A stretch of 64,000 nt of DNA from positions 310,001-374,000 of the forward strand of contig NZ_BQYM01000001.1 of NCBI RefSeq assembly GCF_026008515.1, in the 5' to 3' direction. Of this stretch, positions 28,301 to 40,300 are shown piece by piece. Numbering within the stretch: position 1 is the first letter of the stretch; every line of letters begins with the position of its first letter. Under the pieces are notes generated by a model. The model searched no databases and had not been told where the DNA came from. It was given only the letters and a program-made list of their open reading frames with translations. This DNA comes from Hoyosella levis. Its GTDB lineage: Bacteria > Actinomycetota > Actinomycetes > Mycobacteriales > Mycobacteriaceae. The translations under genes were made by a program, and so were the position numbers.

Positions 28301-31300
28301 GGTCACCGAGGCTCTCGTCACGGTGCACCATCGCCACGGCCGCGGTGACTCCGGGGTGGCTGGCGATAATCGCCTCGGCCTCGCCGAGCTCGATCCGCAG
28401 GCCGCGCAGCTTGACCTGGAAATCGGTGCGTCCCAGGTAGTGCAGGGCATGGTCGTGGTCCCAGCGCACGAGATCGCCGGAGCGGTACATGCGTTGCCCT
28501 GGCTTGCCGTAGGGGTTGGCGACGAACCTGGCCGAGGTCAGGTCGTGCTGGCCGAGGTAGCCGCGGGCCTCCCCCACCGAGACGATGTAGAGCTCGCCGG
28601 GGACCCCGACGGGGACCGGCCGGAGCCGCTCGTCGAGGACGAGGACCGCGTTGCCAGCGATCGGGCGCCCAATGGTGACGGGCTCGCCGGCGCGCATCGC
28701 ACCGGTGGTGGTGGTCCAGATCGTGGTCTCGGTGGGGCCGTACAAGTTGTGCATGGCCACGTGCGGGGCCCAGGTGTCGACGAGTTCTGGCGGGCATGCC
28801 TCGCCCGCGACGGCCAGCGCTCGCAGGTGCGGCAGGTCGCTGGGCAGGCCCAGCGATGCGAGCACCGAGGGGGTGAGGAACGCGTGGCTGATGCGCTGCT
28901 CGGCGAGGACCGCGGCGAGCGGCTCGCCGGCGGTGATGCTCGGCGGCACGATCACGGTAGTGGCGCTCGCGCACAATGCCATGAGCATCTCGAACACGGC
29001 TGCGTCGAAGCTGGGCGAGGCCAGGTGGGTGACTCGGGAGTCGCGGCCGACGCCAAGCAGGCGCAGTTCCTCGCGGGCCACGGTCGCGAGCCCGGCGTGG
29101 GGCACCATCACGCCCTTGGGGACGCCGGTGGAGCCCGAGGTGAAGATGACGTATGCCGCGTTGGCGGGACCGAGCGGGCCGCGTCGCTCGCGTGGCTTGA
29201 TGCGGAGGCCAGGTGCGACCGACACGCGATCTCGCGTGGTGGGGTCGTCGAGGTCGAGCTGCCGCAGGCCACCGGGCAGCGGGGCGCCACCGCTGGTGAT
29301 GCCGAGGATCGCCCCGGAACGGCGGATCATGTCCTCGGCGCGCTCGGGCGGATGGGCCGGGTCGACCGGCAGGTAGGCCGCGCCCGTCTTCGTGACCGCC
29401 CAGATGGCGGAGAGGGTGGCGAGGCCGCGGCCCGCGGAGATGGCGACAACTGTCTCGGGGCCCGCGCCCTCCTCGATCAGGATCCGGGCGAGCTGATTGG
29501 TCGAGGAGTCGATCTCGGCGTAGGTGTGGGACCGGTTCTCCGCGACGATGGCGATGTGGTCCGGGGCCCGATCGACGGCCTCGGCGAGGATCTCGGGCAG
29601 CAGGAGCGCGGGACCGGGCTCGGCGCCGCGCGCGGGGACGAGCGCTCCAGCCTCGGCTGGGCGCAGCATCTCGATGCGCGAGACGATCGTTGCCTCATGC
29701 TCGGTCACGGTCATGAGCAGCGCGATGAGTCGCTCGGCGAGCCTATCGATCGTGGCGGCATCGAACAGGTCGGTGGCATAGACGAGCCGGGCGGTGGCGC
29801 CGATGGGAGTTCCCTCCTCGCTGGCGCGTTCCTCGACGTCGACCGTCAGGTCGAACTTGGTGACGTCCACGTCGATCCCGGCGGGCTCGATGATGATGCC
29901 GGGGAGCTCGATGCGGGCCTCCCGCGCCTCGCCGACCGCGAGCGCCACCTGGAACAGCGGCGCGTGGGCGGCGGTCCGTTCGGGCGCGAGCGCTTCGACG
30001 AGCGACTCGAACGGGACATCTGCGTGGCTGAACGCGTCGAGGTCACGGTCGCGGATGTCCTGCAGGACCGTGGCGAAGCTCGCGTCGGGGTCGATCACGG
30101 CCCGCAGCACGAGGGTGTTGACGAACATGCCGACGAGCTCGTGGAGTACCTCGCTGGCGCGACCTTCGATGGCCGTGCCGATGGCGATGTCCCGCATCCC
30201 TGACATGCGCGCGAGCAGCACCGCGAGCGCCGCGTGGTACACCATGAAGGGGGTGGCGCCATGCGCCTTGGCGAGCGAATGGATGGCCTGGTGCAGGCTG
30301 GCCGGGATGGGCCTGTCGATGCGCGCGCCCGAAGCGGTGCGCTGCGCCGTGCGGGGCCGATCGGTGGGCAGCTCGAGCACGGGCGGCAGGTCGGCGAGCA
30401 CGTTCTCCCAGTGGTCGAGCTGCGCGGCCAGCCGGGTTCCTGGCCTGGCCGTGTCGCCGAGCACCTCCCGCTGCCAGAGGGCGTAGTCGATGTAGGTGAC
30501 AGGCAGGGGCTGCCAATCGGGAGGGGTGCCGCCACAGCGGGCGTTGTAGGCGGTGAGCAGGTCCCGGGCCAGCGGTGCCAGGGATGCGCCGTCGAGCGCG
30601 ATGTGGTGAGCCACGATGCCGAGCACGTGGTGGTCGTCGTCGAGGCGCCACAACGCTGCGGCGAACGGTGCCTCGGCGGCGACGTCGAAGGTCGTGGTAG
30701 CGAGCGCGATCATGTCCTGGCGCAGCGCTTCGCCGCGGGTAAGCCGGGGCTCGAGAGCGATGCGGGTGGCCTCATCGACGACCTGGACCGGCCCGTCCGG
30801 CGTGGAGGGATAGCGCGTCCGAAGCGTCGCGTGCCGCTCGACGACATCGCGCAGCGCCTGCTCGAGCGCATCGGTGTCGAGGATTCCGGTGAAGCGGATG
30901 GCGAAGGGGATGTTGTACTCGGCAGCGCCAGGGGCGTACTGGTTGAGGATCCACATCCGTGCCTGGGCGAAGGACAAGGGCGCGTGGTCAGGTCGTGGCC
31001 TGGCCTCGACGGGCGGCAGCGCCTCGGTGCCCGTTCTCGCGGCGATAGCCCGCGCTATCCCGCGCACCGTCGGCGCCGCGAAGAGATCGCGGATGGTGAC
31101 CTCGCTGCCGGTCGCCTCGCTGATCCGGCCAAGGACCCTGATCGCAGCGAGGGACGTACCGCCGAGGTCGAAGAAGCTCGTGCTCGCGCCCACCCGCGTG
31201 GTTCCGAGCACGTCGCCGATGACTCCCGCGACGAGGCGCTCGAGCTCGCCCTCGGGCTCGATGATGTCCTCGATCTCCGGTTCGAGGTCCGGGGCGGGCA

Positions 31301-34300
31301 GGGCGCGCCGGTCGACCTTGCCGTGGCTCGTGGCCGGGATCTCCTCGAGGACCATGATCGCGGCGGGAACCATGTAGTCGGGCAGGACAGAGGCTAGGCG
31401 GGCCCGGATCGATGCGGGCTCCCGAGCGGCGCTGGGCTCGTCGTCGCCGACCGTGACATGGGCGATGAGGCGGTCCCCGAGGTCGCTGTGGTGGTGCATG
31501 GTCACGACGGCCTGGGTGATGCCGCTGATGGACAGCAACGCTGCCTCTACCTCGCCCGGCTCGATGCGGATACCGTTGATCTTGACCTGGAAGTCGGACC
31601 GTCCGAGATAGACAAGCTCACCGTCGGTGCGCCAGGCCACGAGATCACCGGTGCGGTAGAGCCGGGCGCCGGGGCTGCCGAAGGGATCGGCGACGAACCG
31701 CGAGGCAGTAGTACTGGCCATCGTGCGGTAGCCGCGGCCCACCCCGATGCCACCGATATAGAGCTCGCCGGGGGTTCCCGGGGGCACGGCACGAAGGCGA
31801 TGGTCGAGGACGCGGAGCGTGGTTCCCGGGATGGGTCCGCCAATGGGGACGGGCTCGGTGCGCCGGGTGAGGACATGGGCGGAAGCGACAGCACTCGCCT
31901 CGGTCGGGCCATACCCATTGATCACGGTGGTGCCCTGCTCGAGGAGCAGGTCGAGGAATCTAGCGCGCGGCTGCTCGCCACCGAGGGCGAGCGCGCGAAG
32001 GCCAAGCAACTGGTGGTCCCGGTCTCGCTCGAGGAGGATCTCGAACGCTGTGGGTGACATGTTCGCCATGGTCGCACCGCCCGCTTCGCGCATGGCTTCG
32101 AGGATCTGTCGTGGATCGAAGCCGTGGTCCGGCAGCAGCAATGTCGCGCCCGCGGCAAGGGGTCCCCAGACGTTCTTCTGGGTCAGATCGAAGGTCGGAG
32201 GTGAGGCCACGAGCGCGATATCGGTGGGCGCGATGCGCATCGAGCTCATGTACCAGCGGACCGTGTTGGTGATGCCGGCCATGTCAACGAGGGTGGGCTT
32301 GGGCATGCCTGTGGTACCGGAGGTGGAGATGACGTAGCCAAGCCGTTGCGCTGGCAGGCTCCGCGCCGCGTGGTGGGCGTGAGCGCCTTGCGCGGGCATC
32401 GGTTCCACCCTGCCCAGGAGGCTGATGCCGATCGGTCTGCCAAGCCTCGCGACCAGTTCCGACTGGCCCCCATCGATCACCGTTGCGCGAGCGCCCATCG
32501 TGGCGAGGATCGCTTCGATGCGTTCGGCGGGGGCCTCGGGATCAATGGGCGCGTAGGCGGCGCCACGCTTCCATGCGGCAAGCATTCCAACTATCCATGC
32601 GGGCGAGCGCGGAAGCAGCAGTGCGACGATGTCGTCGGGGCCGATCCCGTGCTTGGCGAGCTCGGTGGCAAGCAGGTCGGACCGCTCGTCGAGCTCGCGG
32701 TAGGTGAGGGTGCCTGCCGGATGCCGGATCGCGAGGGCGTCTGGCTGCTCGCGGACCCGATCGCTGATGTCGTCGAGAATGCTGCGCCCGGAATCGCTTG
32801 CGGCCGGGCGGGCGAGCGCCGCGAGGGCTTGCTGCTCGACATCGAGGAGGATCGGCGCGTCACCGATCCGCGCCCCCGGCTGGTGGACGAGCTGCTCGAG
32901 GAGCTGGATGAACCGTTGCAGCATCGCGCGGGCGGTGCGCTCGGTGAAGAGGTCGGTGGCGTAGGTGATCTCGATGTCGTACCCGGCGTCTCCCGTGGCG
33001 CCGCTCATCAGGCCCTCGCTGAGGGTGAATTGCAGGTCGAACTTGGCGGTGCCGGTATCGATCGCGCGGGCAGAGACCTCGAGCTCGCCGAGCTGCACCG
33101 CCGGGATCGCGAGGTTCTGGTAGGTCAGCAGCACCTGGAACAGCGGCGCATGAGCCGCTGTCCGGGCAGGGTCGATCGCGTTCACGATCATCTCGAACGG
33201 CACATCGAGCAGGTCGAACGCTGTGGCATCGCGGGATCGCACGCTGGCGAGGTGCTCGTCGAAGGTGTGGTGCGCATCCACCTGGGTGCGCAGGACCGCC
33301 GTATTGACGAGCAGGCCGACGAGATCGTCGAGGGCCGCATCACCACGTCCGGCTACCGGGGTCCCGATAGCGATGTCGTCCTGCCCGCTGATGCGCTGGA
33401 GCAGCACGCTCAGCGCGGCGTGCACCACCATGAACGGGGTGGCTCGATGCGCCCTGGCCAGCTGCTCGATGGCGTGGTGCAGGGGCGCATCGATGGTGCC
33501 GCGGACTGTGTCGCCCGAGCCGGAGAGCGCGCTGGGGCGAGGCTTGTCGGTGGGCAGGGCCAGCGCCTCGGGAAGGTCGTCGAGGATCGCGCGCCACTGG
33601 TCGAGCTGCTGGCCGGCGAGGCTGCCCGGGTCACCGGCGTCGCCGAGCATCTCGCGCTGCCAGAGGGTGTAGTCGACGTATTGCACGGGCAGCGGCGCCC
33701 AGGACGGCCGGGAACCGGCGCGCCGCGCCTGGTAGGCGAGCATGATGTCGCGGGCGAGCGGCCGCATGGAGGAGCCATCGGCGGCGATGTGGTGGGCGAC
33801 GAGCACGAGGTGGTGGCGCTCCGGCGCCTCGCGCAGCAGCACTGCCCGCCAGGGCAGCTCGCGGGTGACGTCGAACCCTTCGGAAGCGATCGCCGCCATT
33901 CGGCTGTCGACGGTGCCGGGCTCGATGTCCTCGGGGAGCAGCCGCGGCGACGTCCCGGCGGGGTGGATGAGCTGCACCGGTCCCTCGCCCGTGTTGGGGT
34001 AGGTGGTGCGCAGCGCCTCGTGGCGGTCACTGATGTCGGAGAGCGCATGCTCGAGCGCATCGAGCTCGAGGTGCCCATCGAGGACGAGGGCGAACGCGAT
34101 GTTGTAGAGCGGCGACGTGGCATCGAGCTGGTTGAGGAACCACATGCGTTCCTGCGCGTGCGACAGCGGGATCGGGCCGGTTCGGGCGCGCGGCTCCAGG
34201 GTGGGACGGCCCGGGGCGGCGCGAGCAGGCGCCGGAGTGTCATCGATCCGCGCCGCGAGGGACTCGACGGTGGGATTGTCGAAGAGGTCCCGCACGGTGA

Positions 34301-37300
34301 TGGTGCTGCCCAGCGCGCTGTTGATCCGGGCCACGGCCATGGTGGCATTGAGCGAGTTGCCGCCGAGCTCGAGGAACGAGTCGTCGGCGCCGAGGGTGGT
34401 GGCACCGATGACATCGGCGAAGACGTCCGCGATGGCCTGCTCGGTGCCCGCGCGGGGCGGCCGGGACGGAGTGCTGTCGAGATCGGGCTCGGGCAGCCGG
34501 TCACGATCGATCTTGCCGTTGACGGTGAGCGGCACCGCCTCGAGCGGGATGATCCGCGCGGGCACCATGTGCGAGGGCAGGATCGTTGAGGCGTGCACGC
34601 GCAGCACCGCTGGGTCCACGGCGTTCGGCTCGCCAACCGCGGTGCCGGGATGCGCGGGCGTCACGTAGCTGACGAGGCGCTGCGCACCGTTCCCGGAGCG
34701 AACGGCCACAGTGATGGCGGTCGCCACGGCGGGGTGCCGCTCGAGCGCGGCGTCGATCTCCCCGAGCTCGACGCGCAGGCCGCGGATCTTGATCTGGTGG
34801 TCGCGGCGCCCGATGTAGGACAGCTCGAGGTCGCCTCCGGTGCCACGGATCCACCGCACCCGGTCGCCCGTGGAGTACAGGCGCGTGCCCGGTGCGCCGA
34901 ATGGATTGGCCACGAACGCCGCGGCGGTCAGCCCGGGCCGGGCGTGATAGCCGCGGGCGAGGCCGGGCCCGGTGATATAGAGCTCGCCGGGCACCCCGAT
35001 GGGGACGGGCCTCAGCTGGCTATCGAGGACGACGGCATCGGTGCCGCGGATGGGGCCGCCCATGGTGACGGGGTTCTCCGGCGCGAGCGGATCGGAGATC
35101 GCCACCATGATGGTGGTCTCGGTCGGGCCATAGCCGTTGTGCAGGCACCGTCCGGGCGCCCAGCGCGCGACGAGGGTGGCGGGCACGTCCTCGCCGCCCG
35201 CGCACAGGTGCGCGAGACCGGGCACCGCGCTCGGCGCCATGGTCGCGAGCACCCCTGGGGTAATGAACGCATGGGTGACATCGTGCTCGCGGATCAGCTT
35301 CTCGAGCGGCTCCCCCGCGTAGGTGTCGGGCGGGGCGACGATCAAGTGCGCGCCCGTGCCGAAGGCCAGCAGGTACTCGAGGACGGCAGCGTCGAACCCG
35401 GGCGACGAGACATGCAGCACTCGGCTGGCGGGCGAGACGCTGTAGCGCTGCTGCTGCTCATCGCGGAAGTTCGCGAGCCCGCGGTGGGTGACGGCCACGC
35501 CCTTGGGGGTCCCGGTCGAGCCCGACGTGTAGATCAGGTAGGCGCAGGAATCCGCCCTGGGCTGGCGTGGTGCCTCGCTGGCAGCGAGCGGCTCGGCGGC
35601 GCGCTGGCCGATACGGTCGCGCGTAGCGGGATCGTCGAGGACGACCCAGTCGATGGTGGCGGGCAGGCTGCTACGATGCGCGCTCGTCGTCACGCCGATC
35701 GCAGCGTCCGCATCGGCCAGCAGATGCTCGATGCGGTCCCTGGGGTAGCGGGGATCAATGGGCAGGAAAGGCAAGCCGCTCCGGGCGATGGCCCACATCG
35801 CGACGAGCGCCTCCCAGGAGCGCGGCAGGGCGATCGCGATGGGCTGCTCCACGTCGGCTCCACCGCGCGCGACCAGGAGCTCGAGGAGGTGCCGCGCGAG
35901 CTGGCTGGATGCCTGGTCGAGCTGCGCGTAGCTGTAGGACTGGCCGCCGTCGGTGACCGCGGGCGCCACGGGGTTCCGGCGCGCGGTGGCGGCGAGGATC
36001 TCGCCGAGCGGGAGGGGTACCGAAGCAGGAGGCCCCTGCACGGGCGCGAGCGCGGCCCTCTGCTCCTCCTCGAGGATGTCGGTGTCGCGCAGCAGCAGGG
36101 TCGGGTCGCTGGCGAAGGCCGCGAGCAAGCCCTTCAGGCCGTGGAGCAGAGCGCGCGCGTCGGCCTTGGTGAAGGTGGCCTGCTGGTACTTGGCGCGCAG
36201 GGTGATCCCGTCCTCGACCAGAGCGACGAGCGCGAAGGGATAGTGGGTCGCGTCGGTGACGCGAACGCCTCGGAGCCGCAGGCCCGCGAGGTCGGTGTCG
36301 GCGGTGATCCCGGCACGGTCCACGGGATACGACTCGAACACCGCGAGGGTGTCGAACTCGGCGCCGTCCCCGACTGCCGAGACGATGGCAGCGAGGTCGG
36401 TGTGGTGGTGGTCGAGCATGCGGGCCTGCTGGTCATGCACGCGGCGCAGCAGTTCGGTGATGGTGTCGGCGGGGTTGATCCGGACCCGCACCGGAACGGT
36501 ATTGATGAACAGCCCGATCGTCTGGTCGATGCCCGGCAGGTCCGTGGGGCGGCCTGAGACGGTGGCACCGAAGACGACGTCCTCGCGGTCGAGCAAGCGG
36601 GCTACGAGGAGACCCCAGGCCGCCTGGATGATCGTGTTGGTAGTGATATTGAGCGACCGCGATGTGGCCTCGATCCCCTCCACGAGCTGCGTGGGCAGAG
36701 GGACGTCGAGGTCGGCGGCCTCGCCCTCGGAGCCGCTGGCCTGGCCGAGCGGCGCGAGAAGCGTGGGCTCGGTGCTTCCCTCCAGCATTCGCGACCATTC
36801 CGCCACGGATTCCGAGCCAGGCTTGCCCTGGAGCCACTCGAGGTAGTCGCGGTAGGCCCGCCCGGGTGCCGCGCCTGCGCCAGAGGGCCCTAGGACGTAG
36901 AGGGTGAGCAGGTCGCGCACGAGCAACGGCAGTGACCAGCCATCGACCAGGATGTGGTGGCAGGTGATGATCAGCGCCTGCTCGCCGGTGCTGGCCCGCG
37001 CGAGGACGAGGCGCAGCAGAGGCGGCTCAGCGAGGTCGAACGGCGCGTGGCGCTGCTGCTCCGCGAGCTCCTCGAGCGCTTCGGGGCCCGCGAGGTCGTC
37101 GTGCTCGGACCACGGCACGGTCGTCTCATGGACGATGACCTGCCGGGGCGGAGCGCCAGTGGTGGCCGGGAAGGCGGCGCGCAAGGCAGCGTGGCGCGCG
37201 AGCAGTTGCTGCGCGGCATCGTGAAGGCGGTCCGCATCGACCGTGCCGCCGAGCTCCAGAATGATCTGGGTGGTGTACACATCGCGGGCCGGGCCGGAGA

Positions 37301-40300
37301 GCTCGGCGTGGAATCGCAGCCCGGACTGCAGCGGGGCGAGCGCAACGATGTCGTCGATGCGGCGATAGCGCCGCTCGAGGTCGTTGATCTCGTCCTGGGT
37401 GATCGAAACGAGCGACAGGTCGGACGGCGTGAGGCCCCCGGCGCCGGGGGTCGCGAGGTGCGCCGCGATGGCGCGCATCGCGTCGGTCCAGTGCGCGACG
37501 AGCCTGGCGGCGACGGTGCTGGGCAGCACATGGGTCGCATGGTCGAATCGGGCGACGAGTCGTGGTCCGTCGGGTGACTCCTCGATGTAGGCGTTGAGGT
37601 CGAGGGCTGCTGCCATGGCCATGGCAGGGTCGGCGAAGCTGTTGTGGCCCGATGCCTCCGCGGCCGGGATCCAGCCCTGCTGCCGCAGCTCGTCCGGAAT
37701 CTCGAAGGTAGTCAGTCGGCCCAGATAGTTGACGCTGGCCTGCGGCGTTGTGGAAATCCCTTCCGGCGCCTCGCCCGCAGTGCCGGGATAGCGGAGCAAG
37801 CCGTAGGTCATCCCCTTGCCCGGGATGGCAGCGATCTGCTCCTTGATGCGCTTGAGGGCATCCCCGATGGGCGGCCGCGCGGCGAGGGCGGCCTCGATAT
37901 CGATGCCACCAAGCTCGAGCCGGACCGGGAACAAGGAGGTGAACCAGCCGACTGTTCGGGAAACGTCCGCACCGGGCAGGATCGATTCCTCCCGGCCATG
38001 CCCCTCGGTGAGCACGGTGACGTCCGAAGGGGTGATCCCATGCTCTGCCCTGAGCTTGTTGATGCTGACCGCCACGGCGGTCATGATCGCCTCATTGATG
38101 CCGCCGCGGTAGGCGACAGGGAGACGCTCGAGGAGCATGGTGGTCACCTCGGGCGGCAAGCATGCCCGGATCGTCCGGGACGTGGCGACGGTGTCGCGGC
38201 GCGGGTCGAACGGCACATCGAGCAGCGGGATCCCTGCCGTGGCGAGCTGCTCCCGCCAGGTCTCCACCGTGGCTCCGGCGCGGTGTTCCTGGGCAAGCTC
38301 GGCGAGGCCGTGCGCCCAGCGGCGCAACGACGTCCCACCCCGAAGCGATGGTTCCGCGCTCACGGGCTGGGCAGCGTTGGCCCGCGAGCGCTGGGCGCCG
38401 ATCATCGCGAGGTCTGGGAGCAGGATCCGCCAGGAAACGCCGTCGATCGCGAGGTGATGGACCACGATCAGAAGCCGTCCCGCGGCCCCGGGGCAGGTGA
38501 ACCAGACGAGCTGCAGGATCACGCCCTCGAGCGGGTCGAGCCGCTGGGCCGCCGCGGCGAGCTGGGCACCGACGAGAGCATCGAACTCCTCGCTGCCTGG
38601 CGCCGCGCTCGCGACGATGTGATCGAGCAGCGGGGCGACCCTGCTCTCCCCCGGCTGGCGGATCACCAGGCGCGGGGCGCCGCCTGGGTCGACGAGGATC
38701 AGGCGCAGGGCATCATGGCGGTCGACGAGATCCTGGAAGACTTGCTCGATCTCGGTGCGGGTGGCGGACTCCGGCGTGGTGACGAGCACAGCCTGGCTGT
38801 AGCTGCTGTAGCTGCCCCGCTCGAGCATCCAATGCCCATTGGGCAGCAGTGGCGCGCTGCCCACGGGCCCGCCGGGCAGCTCCGCAAGACGAGGCTGGGA
38901 GGCGCGATCATCCCGGACGGCGACCTTGGCGAGCTCAGCGACCGTCTGGCGCTCGAACACCTGCCGGGGGGTTATGAGGTATCCGGCGTCGCGCGCCCGG
39001 GAAACGAGCTGCATGGAGATGATGCTGTCGCCACCGAGCGCGAAGAACGAGTCGTCGACGCTGGCGTCCTCGATGCCGAGGACCTGCGCCATGATGCCCG
39101 CGAGGGCCTTCTCGGCCGGCGTGCGGGGCGCGACTGCCCCGTGGCCCGTCGTGGCCGGAGCGGGGGCGGGCAGCGCGTTGCGATCGACCTTTCCGCTCGC
39201 GGTGAGCGGCATGTCGTCGAGCAGGACGATCTCATCAGGCACCATGTACAGCGGCAGCGCGGCACCGACCCAGGATTGCAGGTCCGCGACACTGGTGCCG
39301 GTGCTGGCGAGGACGGCATGGGCGATGAGCCGCTGGCCGCGATCGGTCGCTCGCACCGTTGCCACGGCATTGGTGACGTCGGGATGCGAGGCGAGAACGG
39401 CTTCGATCTCGCCGAGCTCGATGCGCTGGCCGCGGATCTTGACCTGGAAGTCGGTGCGGCCGATGTAGTCGAGCATGCCGTCGTCGCGCCACCGCACCAG
39501 ATCGCCGGTGCGGTACATGCGCGTGCCGGGCGGGCCGTGCGGCGAGGCGATGAAGCGGTCCGCGGTGAGGTCGCCGCGGCCATGGTAGCCGCGCGCGATC
39601 TGCGAGCCAGCGAGGTATAGCTCGCCGGCCGCCCCGATGGGAACCGGCTCGAGGAACCTATCCAGCACGTACGCCTGCGCGTTGGCGACGGGGGCACCGA
39701 TGGGAACGGAGCGATGTGGCATCGTGTCGATGCGCGCGGCCGTGGCATGCACCGCGAACTCAGTGGGGCCGTAGAGGTTGTGCAGGTGGGCGTTGCTGAA
39801 CTGGTGGAAGCGCGCCGCGAGGTCCGCCGGCAGCGATTCCCCGGCCGCGAGCACGAGGCGCAGCGACTGGCATTGGCAGGAATCGGCGGTGGCGACGAAT
39901 GCAGCCAGCATCGAGGGCACGAAGGACGTCGCGGTGACCGCGTGCCGCTCGATGAGCCCAGCGAGCTCCGCGGGATCACGGTGCGCGTCCGGCGGGGCCA
40001 CGATCACCGTGCCGCCGCTGAGCAGTGGCACGGTCATCTCCCACAGCGACACATCGAACGTCGGTGGCGTCTTGTGGAGGATGACGTCATCGTTGCCGAA
40101 GCCGTAGTGGTCGATCAGCCAGGCAGCTTGGTTGACGATGGCGCCGTGGCTGACCGCCACGCCCTTGGGCTTGCCCGTCGAGCCGGAGGTGAAAAGAATG
40201 TAGGCGAGCGTGCCAGGCAGGACCGGTCCGCGGAGCTCGCCGGGGCGCAGCGGGCTAGCATCGTGGCCTCGCACGCGGGCCTCGAACTCCGCATCGTCGA

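Noticed and set aside
27438-30203. 921-codon plus-strand open frame opposite the NRPS (with similar long ones at 32346-34589, 37644-39620 and 39714-41750)
   Set aside because: High third-position GC in the NRPS codons leaves the opposite strand free of stops. The products are Gly/Asp/Val/His-rich without any family motif, while the minus-strand NRPS domains are unmistakable.
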